The position numbers were made by a program, and so were the translations under genes. Source: Saccoglossus kowalevskii (taxonomy: Eukaryota; Hemichordata; Enteropneusta; Harrimaniidae). Taken from it: 22,117 nt of DNA. Below the pieces are notes generated by a model. That model was given only the letters and a program-made list of their open reading frames with translations, ran no database searches and was not told the DNA's origin. The stretch spans positions 2,233,867 to 2,255,983 of the forward strand of contig NW_003119425.1 of NCBI RefSeq assembly GCF_000003605.2. Reading direction: 5' to 3'. Positions 17,259 to 22,117 of this stretch are shown here, piece after piece (the stretch's first letter is position 1; every line of letters starts with the position of its first letter).

Positions 17259-18725
17259 TTTATGCTTTTGTTCTCTAATTAAATCCTGTCAAAACTATCC
17301 ACTGAATTGTCAGTAGCATGTACATACAGTGTAGTTGTTAGGTAATAGCTAGAAAACAAAATAAGATAAAGAAAAAAATGGGATGAAGTCTTCCAGTTTA
17401 CAGCCTTGCAAATGTCCTGTGTAATTCACAAATCAATTGTATGACTGAAAGTGTTGCAAAAATGGGGTTTTCAATAGAAAAAAATGACAATATAGCAAAA
17501 TTGGCCATCAGGTAATCACTTCAACAAACATTTGTACGACATAAGCACTAATGTATTCACCTATGTCGAAGCTGTCTGAGATGTTTAGGTTTTTATAGTA
17601 GTATTAAAACAGTTACTTTTAGAGAATATCTAAATCATAGATCAATCGTAGATTTAACCTTTTTTTTCTCTCCTTATACTGCCTTATAGATTGTGTCCAT
17701 TATTTGATCTAAAATTAACAAAAAAGATATATAGAAAAATTTGTAAACTGTTCAGTTTTCTCATCAGGACTCACTACACACAATACTTGGTGTTCAAAGT
17801 GTTATGTAATAAAGCATCATATGTGATAAATTTATGACGACAGCCAACATTTTTTTGTGTCATATTTAGTCAGTACTGGTATGTGGTATATGTTAAGATG
17901 ATTGTATCGTGCAGGATTATATATCTTGAGATTCATTGAATAAATCTTTAATTATTGATTTTATTTTCTTACTAGTATTAGGAGTCCTGAAGACCCTCCT
18001 GATTTGGTGAGTTTTTCTTTATGTTATTCAAATCACATGTCCCTATTGAGTTCCAGTGGCACTGTTGTCAGAACTACACACAAGTCAAATAAAGTAAATG
18101 AATGAAAAAAATCATATTTATGGGTAGAACATGACTGTAATAAATAAAAATAGATTAATCTGTATTAAATGAAAGTTTTATTTACACAACAAATATCGGG
18201 TAAGTAGGGTTATTGGAAACAATTATTTTTTATCTTGTCCTGTTCTGATGTGATGTGATCAGATTACTGTAGAATACTTTATTTTTATAATAGCTGGAAT
18301 TAATTTTCGCTGAATAGACATTTGGGATATTTTTTATGGAATTTATTTTGACTGATTTTTGACTGACTGATTTTGAAGTTGAATGTAAAGTATAGGAAAA
18401 AAGGTATATTCGCTGGATTTTATTTTCAGACTCACTCCTTCAGAGAAAATAGTGAAAATTAAAAGTATTTTAAAGTATATATATCATGGGTTATTGATCT
18501 GCGCTGTCTATCATCACACAGTTGTGCATGTGAATTTACCGGTAATCAATGTTTTCTTTCACCATATTACAGTTTGGTTTGAAGGAATTTTGTAAAGAGC
18601 ATGATAAAATAATAGCAAGAATCAAGCACCAACGAGAATTGTGCGTTCAAGAATTATCAGAAATTGAAGCAGAACTGGGTATGCAGATGCAACATGATAT
18701 TATGAAAGAATACAAAAAGGTTTAA
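7920..18725 (+). CDS. Uncharacterised 503-residue protein with RPxSAK repeats, 8 coding exons, complete
   Basis: Exons: 7920-7956, 10009-10897, 11480-11624, 13020-13105, 13666-13736, 16673-16772, 17976-18006, 18573-18725 (TAA). They sum to 1512 nt, open throughout, with GT-AG introns and matching phases. The ATG has A at -3 and G at +4, with an in-frame TAA three codons upstream. Residues 1-300 are basic and Ser/Gln/Asn-rich, probably disordered. RPxSAK occurs at 63-68 (RPLSAK), 159-164 (RPQSAK), 200-205 (RPQSAK) and 218-223 (RPTSAK). HLLF modules lie at 42-54 and 132-144. A hydrophobic block, PPEWCGVDPASCLVFLPSLL, starts at about 307. Residues 387-442 and 454-500 are charged, leucine-spaced and probably coiled-coil. 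No signal peptide or membrane span is evident. RPxSA-type motifs occur in various ciliary and microtubule-associated proteins, so that role is a guess. I cannot name a homologue. Confidence 0.86.
8347..8605. mobile_element. Fold-back element in intron 1 of the RPxSAK gene
   Basis: Left arm about 8347-8402 and right arm about 8539-8599 are near-complementary: CACAG..CCTCA, ACAGGCG, CGGAACGTTTCTTGGATAA and AAAAATGACC read inward from both ends. The loop is about 135 bp. Non-coding; the small open frame across it has no support. The rest of intron 1 (8713-10008) shows nothing I recognise. Confidence 0.8.
8688..8712 (+). promoter_or_regulatory. 25-bp element, right arm of inverted pair
   Basis: It matches the reverse complement of 6858-6882 with one mismatch. 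The midpoint of the pair is 7785, inside the shared promoter region. Confidence 0.5.
10009..10897 (+). CDS. RPxSAK gene coding exon 2 (main exon)
   Basis: An 889-base open exon, acceptor TTTTTCAG and donor GTGAGT at 10898. It encodes residues 14-308, which include all four RPxSAK motifs and both HLLF modules. It is the longest sustained open frame in the window and ends in NIPPEW, split before the last Trp base. Confidence 0.93.
11114..11207 (+). repeat. Diverged 49-bp tandem duplication
   Basis: TACCTGAATAATTTAGTGTG...AACTAAAG is repeated 49 bp later as TACCTGAAAAATTTAGTGTG...AACTAAAG. It is in intron 2 of the RPxSAK gene, which otherwise shows nothing. Confidence 0.7.
11480..11624 (+). CDS. 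RPxSAK gene coding exon 3
   Basis: Acceptor TTTGTAG and donor GTAAGT at 11625. It encodes CGVDPASCLVFLPSLLCYID, then an acidic and proline-rich stretch (DDLPLVPPIQQ). The cysteines and hydrophobic run mark the only likely folded segment of the middle of the protein. A TACTGT element starts 42 bp after the donor. Confidence 0.87.
11667..11885 (+). mobile_element. TACTGT...ACAGTA short element, copy C
   Basis: About 219 bp, left end with a small insertion (TACTGTGTACTTTAAAATAC), right end AAAATAAAGTATTTTACAGTA-like. The interior matches copies A, D and E. Intron 3 of the RPxSAK gene, 42 bp after the exon 3 donor. Confidence 0.82.
12005..12028 (+). repeat. TAGAA pentanucleotide microsatellite
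   Basis: Short run of TAGAA units. The rest of intron 3 (11886-13019) shows no other feature. Confidence 0.85.
13020..13105 (+). CDS. RPxSAK gene coding exon 4
   Basis: Acceptor GTTTCAG, donor GTTGGT at 13106 (a weaker donor than its neighbours). It encodes NKNKGEDESVLCDDVNIYSK and DGTLLHDH, phase 0 in and phase 2 out. Confidence 0.8.
13106..13665. other. Intron 4 of the RPxSAK gene, nothing recognised
   Basis: Only a small perfect palindrome, TATACCGGTATA, near 13587. The short open frames here are in the intron and lack support. Confidence 0.6.
13666..13736 (+). CDS. RPxSAK gene coding exon 5
   Basis: Acceptor CTGCTTCAG, donor GTACGT at 13737. It encodes KYNGRRTRDVIEQEIEDLEQ and LLQ, the start of the predicted helical C-terminal half. 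Confidence 0.84.
14206..14245 (+). repeat. TG dinucleotide microsatellite
   Basis: Run of TG units just after the hairpin cap, at the same place as the ACAT/ACAC run beside the cap of the left copy. Confidence 0.9.
14744..15023 (+). repeat. Two near-identical 140-bp core units
   Basis: 14744-14883 and 14884-15023 differ at one position that I can find (AATTAAATTTC versus AATTAATTTTC), while neighbouring units are clearly diverged. Confidence 0.9.
15881..16672. other. End of intron 5, nothing recognised
   Basis: No repeat copy identified. A minus-strand open frame of 137 codons (16430-16017) has no recognisable domain and no splice or start context that would support it. Confidence 0.5.
16673..16772 (+). 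CDS. RPxSAK gene coding exon 6
   Basis: Acceptor TCTATTCAG, donor GTAAGT at 16773. It encodes IGRAESDNIIVQYQYDINLL, then QREVRKTLRQTR. Leucine and isoleucine spacing suggests an amphipathic helix. It lies after a 2.9-kb intron filled by nested repeats. Confidence 0.86.
16773..17975. other. Intron 6 of the RPxSAK gene
   Basis: Holds only a TTTA microsatellite; otherwise nothing recognised. Confidence 0.6.
17211..17263 (+). repeat. TTTA tetranucleotide microsatellite
   Basis: About a dozen TTTA units with one imperfect step near the right end. Confidence 0.95.
17976..18006 (+). CDS. RPxSAK gene coding exon 7 (31-nt microexon)
   Basis: Acceptor TTACTAG, donor GTGAGT at 18007. It encodes HIRSPEDPPDL, a short loop between the two helical exons. 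It is needed to carry phase 2 of exon 6 into phase 0 of exon 8, which is the main reason for the call. Confidence 0.78.
18265..18477 (+). mobile_element. TACTGT...ACAGTA short element, copy D
   Basis: Left end TACTGTAGAATACTTTATTT, interior TTGAATGTAAAGTATAGG and TATTCGCTGGATTTTATTTT, right end decayed (TAAAGTA). A short duplication of GACTGATTTTT lies inside. Intron 7, ending 95 bp before the exon 8 start. Confidence 0.8.
18573..18725 (+). CDS. RPxSAK gene coding exon 8 with stop
   Basis: Acceptor ATATTACAG. It encodes FGLKEFCKEHDKIIARIKHQ, RELCVQELSEIEAELGMQ and a basic end, YKKV, then TAA at 18723-18725. The heptad-like spacing of L/I residues suggests a coiled coil. Confidence 0.88.
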   Translation, partial: FGLKEFCKEHDKIIARIKHQRELCVQELSEIEAELGMQMQHDIMKEYKKV

Positions 18726-19111
18726 AACGTACTGCACTTTTACTTTCGCTTCACTAGTAACTTCCATGGTTGGTTTATTTAAAGAGCGATGAACATCGTG
18801 TCGAGTCCTGTTTGCTATGGGACTCATAGCGACGTACACAACGCATGCAAATACATTGTTTGTTTCATGAAATTCGAACACGCGCTGCGCGATGACAATC
18901 ACTCTTTAAGGGACTTATTCATGTATAAGGGAATTGTATATTGTTCACTGCTACAGGATGATGCACTTTTTAGTACTTTGTAAAAACGATTTACAGTATC
19001 CGGAAAAGTCTTCTACAATGTTGTTAAGGGAACCAGGGTTGTTGTTTTGCTTGAAATTAAGGTCGAAGCCTACTCATGAATGAAAATACCCAAAATATAT
19101 ATTTATTTTGC

Positions 19112-19117
19112 AATAAA
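19112..19117 (+). terminator. Possible poly(A) signal of the RPxSAK gene
   Basis: AATAAA 387 bp after the stop codon, followed by a T-rich stretch. Other AATAAA words exist further right in this AT-rich DNA, so this is only the nearest plausible one; a cDNA 3' end would decide. Confidence 0.35.
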
Positions 19118-19164
19118 CTGTATTATTGTTCAATATAAGTATGTTGGCTTAAAAAGTTTGAGGT

Positions 19165-19345
19165 TACCAGCCTATTTTTTGAGCAAATGATGGTTAAATT
19201 ATGAATATTTTGTCAGTTTGATTGTACTATTGGCTGCTAATATGAGGATATGCCATATCGCGAATTGTAGGCAAGTAACATAATGATATATCATAACTGA
19301 TGGGGTAGTATTTGTTATCATCAATTATTTAACAAATCTGGGATT
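19165..19345 (+). repeat. Dispersed diverged repeat, copy 2
   Basis: Pairs with about 2826-3030 through the ordered words AAATGATGGTT, ATGCCATATC, AATTGTA, AACATAATG, TGATGG, ATCAATTA and AACAAATCT. Confidence 0.55.
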
Positions 19346-20519
19346 TATAAAGTGACAAAAACTCTAATTTTGCTTCAACATTGTGTCCTATGGAATTGTT
19401 CCAAAAAATACAATTTTGTTAAATTTTCTCATGCTGGTTTATAACTCAACACACTAAACCAATGTGATTTGTGACCAAAAATCATTATTAGCCTTCCACC
19501 TTATCAATAAGATTTGTGAATTCCTCTAATTGCAAGGCTATGCCTGCAATAGAGTGTAATGAAGATGGATATTATAACTGCCAAGCTTTCATAAAAACAA
19601 CCTTTTGTCATTAGCGTTTAAACATCTTCATATCTTATCACTTAAAATATAAAATTACAAGTACTGTAAAACATTTCATTTGAGAATTTTATAGCATTCA
19701 AAACAAAATTTCAGGATTGTCACTGACATTCTGTGTCATAGGAAATTTTTAAATCTATAAAGCTATATAATCATGTAAGTTAATTATAAAGTCTTAATCA
19801 CATCTTGAAAAATATTTTCCACATTACATATCATTTTGCACATTACATATCACGAAAATTTTAATAAAATTCTTAGATTAGTACTGCAAATAAATAACCC
19901 TTCTAGGGCTTATTTTAACTGATCAACCTCCTTAGAGTTGAATAAATTTTACCTGAGATTATCAGGGGGAAATTGAAACTGCATTTAGAGTGTCCGTCAC
20001 CAGTTACTTAGAATGTATCTAATGGACTGTCTCCTAGAAATTGACAAAACCAAGCAATTTCATCGACAGTAAATGCTAACTTGAACAAGATGGTGTATCA
20101 CGCAACCAATTTATTCAAAACTCTTTTTGTGAATTAGCTTAAATTAGTATGCAAATTCTCTAAATTCATACTCTCGTCATTCAGCCTGGTTATATAAATA
20201 TACAGTGAAATGAATACCTATGACAGGGTTATTAAGTATGCAATCTAAAGTTATACATTCTGAAATGTTTTGAAAAATTTAACAAAATGTTTGCTGAACA
20301 CAACCAAGATATATTGCTCAATTTTAGTATCAATATTTTCCTGCGCTGCATACAACTAGACACAATAACTATTATCACAATACAATACAATGTAATGTTA
20401 CAGTCCACAAGAGTACACACAGTCATGTAATTTATAGAGTATATCTTTTTAGTATGTTTTTAAAAACTTATATTATATTTTTGTGCTTGTAATTTAATCT
20501 TATGCTAACTAGATACGAG

Positions 20520-20691
20520 TACTGTAAAATACTTTATTTTAGCTGGAATTTATTTTAACTGATTTTTGACGAGTTGAATGTAAAATATAGAAAAACAATG
20601 TTTATTCGCTGGATTTTATTTTTCACTGAATCATTCCTTTGGCAAAAATAGCGAAAATTAATTCCAAGTGAAAATAAAGTATCTTACAGTA
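20520..20691 (+). mobile_element. TACTGT...ACAGTA short element, copy E
   Basis: 172 bp; terminal repeats TACTGTAAAATACTTTATTT and, read inward from the right, TACTGTAAGATACTTTATTT. It lacks a segment of about 40 bp (the AATTTTCGCTGAA...GTGG part) present in copies C and D. Confidence 0.85.
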
Positions 20692-22009
20692 GTTTACATG
20701 TATGGTAATTATAGAAGTTCTTATTCCTATAATCATGTACACTGCCTTGCAATGAAGACAATTCAATTACAAATTTATACAATCTATAATTTATTGGTGC
20801 TTTGTTGATTATTCATATGATATGGTGATTATACATCTTCTGTTATTTAGCCTAAAAATATTTTGGCTTTTCTACAATGAGTGTACCGGTATAAACAATG
20901 CATAATAATTGATATACCTTGAGATGATGTGATTGTACATTTATTGCATAAAATAATTGATGCAGTACGTATGATTGAGTTGTTGTACATTTATTTACTG
21001 AAAAATAATCTTAAAAAGAATTGATATCTAAAACGTACTGGTTTGATTAACTTCAAAATATTCACAGCATCATTAGTTCCAAACATATAGATGCTAACAT
21101 ATTCATCCACAATAAGTCTTAATTAATTGATTGATTTAATTGAATTGAATTTTGTGTAGTTGTTTATTTTCTAAATATTTGAGTAACATTCAGAATATAT
21201 TTGTTATGCATGTCATGGTGTTTTTAATGGAGCTGTATTAAAATTAATATAGAAAGCCCTACAAGGTAAGGTTTTTGGTTTGAACAAGTTGAAATGTGTT
21301 GCTACTCAAATAAGCTACTGTAAGTTTCCCCAATCATTTCTTCTTCTCTGGGCTGAATATGTATTTCTTAAAAATTACATTTCTGTGTTTACATAATGAT
21401 CACACTGTCACAATATATTGAACATAAAGCTCCTGATGAGTGAGGTACTTGTACTTTACGAAACAGTGCTGTCGAGTTTCAATATTCATCTAGTTGTGTA
21501 TTAATTCCTCTATCACCGTATATACAAATATATATGTTTTACTCATCAAGTTAGATGTATACTATCTGTTATTGCTATAAACAGAGCATACACATGCAAC
21601 ATCAACACTGTCCACTGCATTCTTAATCATTGATTCACATTCCAATAATTGTGGCAACAAACCACAAGTTGAGTTTATTTAGGTAGAAATTCAGACACAG
21701 GCATTGTGTCATGAAATTTTATTTTTATGTTTTACAATTATCAAGTTTTCATTAAAAAATATTTGAGTTGATTATTGCTTAAAAAAGAATCTAAAAAATA
21801 CAAAAAATAACAGGGATGCACATTATTGGTGAATATAAAATACAAATGATTGGTGCTCTGTTCAATGTCTCAGAGAGAACGGTATAATGTTCAGTAAAAC
21901 CCGTCTAAACTGACTCAGTGTAGATATTTTTTCAAGTACCTTAATCATAAATTTGTAACTCTGATTATTTTCTTTGTTTTATCATATTTTTGTAGTTGAT
22001 TACATCACT
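20692..22009. other. Intergenic, nothing recognised
   Basis: AT-rich sequence with no supported exon, repeat copy or RNA gene. Confidence 0.55.
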
Positions 22010-22117
22010 GGCGGATCCAGCAAAATGTATTTGGGGGGGGGGGGGGGTTCCAAGCTTTGCTAAAAATATACGGAGCGTAAATCGCAAAGAAGCTATGTGT
22101 AATCAAATGATATTCAT
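22010..22117 (+). repeat. Likely start of a dispersed repeat with a G run
   Basis: CTGGCGGATCCAGCAAAATG is followed by a run of about 16 G (22031-22047). Such a GGCGGATCCA plus poly-G arrangement looks like a dispersed repeat end, but only about 100 bp is visible and there is no second copy in the window. Confidence 0.35.

Larger units (their letters stand above)
18726..20519. other. 3' flank of the RPxSAK gene, no further gene found
   Basis: 3' UTR at the left end, then AT-rich DNA with the second copy of a dispersed repeat at about 19165. The short open frames near 18789 (+), 18902 (-) and 20426 (-) show no recognisable similarity. Confidence 0.55.

Noticed and set aside
18844-18851. ATGCAAAT octamer in the 3' flank
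   Set aside because: A single short word downstream of the stop codon; expected by chance in 22 kb of AT-rich DNA.
1-22117. tRNA, rRNA, CRISPR or virus-derived gene
   Set aside because: No cloverleaf with the usual box sequences, no rRNA similarity, no regular spacer array, and no viral protein motif that I could see.

Overview
This is a piece of an animal nuclear genome, AT-rich by eye (about two-thirds A+T), with short exons, GT-AG introns and many dispersed repeats. The intron-rich NPL4 gene, the frequent tacatgta and ccggta words, and the hairpin-capped tandem-core repeats together suggest a marine invertebrate such as a bivalve, a brachiopod or a hemichordate. I cannot fix the species. 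There is no bacterial, organellar or viral gene, no tRNA or rRNA that I recognise, and no CRISPR array.

Layout. Two genes sit head to head around a compact promoter at 7602-7919. To the left, on the minus strand, are seven coding exons (7601 down to 974) for the N-terminal 235 residues of an NPL4 homologue, the ubiquitin-binding cofactor of p97/VCP. The gene runs off the left edge. To the right, on the plus strand, are eight coding exons (7920 to 18725) that join in frame into a complete 503-residue protein I do not recognise. Its N-terminal half carries four RPxSAK motifs and a duplicated HLLF module, and its C-terminal half looks helical or coiled-coil. A possible poly(A) signal lies at 19112.

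Most of the remaining DNA is repeat-derived. There are five copies of a short element ending TACTGT...ACAGTA. There is a composite element with a hairpin cap, a microsatellite and a core of 140-162 bp units, present as two inverted copies (1-668 and 14160-15744). The right copy is nested inside a second element (13891-15880). There is also a fold-back element in intron 1 of the plus-strand gene (8347-8605), a diverged dispersed repeat seen at about 2826-3030 and 19165-19345, a long AACC-type microsatellite, and several shorter simple repeats. From 18726 to the right edge I find no further gene.

How the genes may work together. The 318 bp between the two start codons probably drives both transcripts. 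An AAnATGGC (YY1-like) motif lies in each reading direction, and an inverted 25-bp near-match sits at almost equal distance in the first intron of each gene. Coordinated expression is an inference from position only; nothing in the sequence shows that the two proteins interact.
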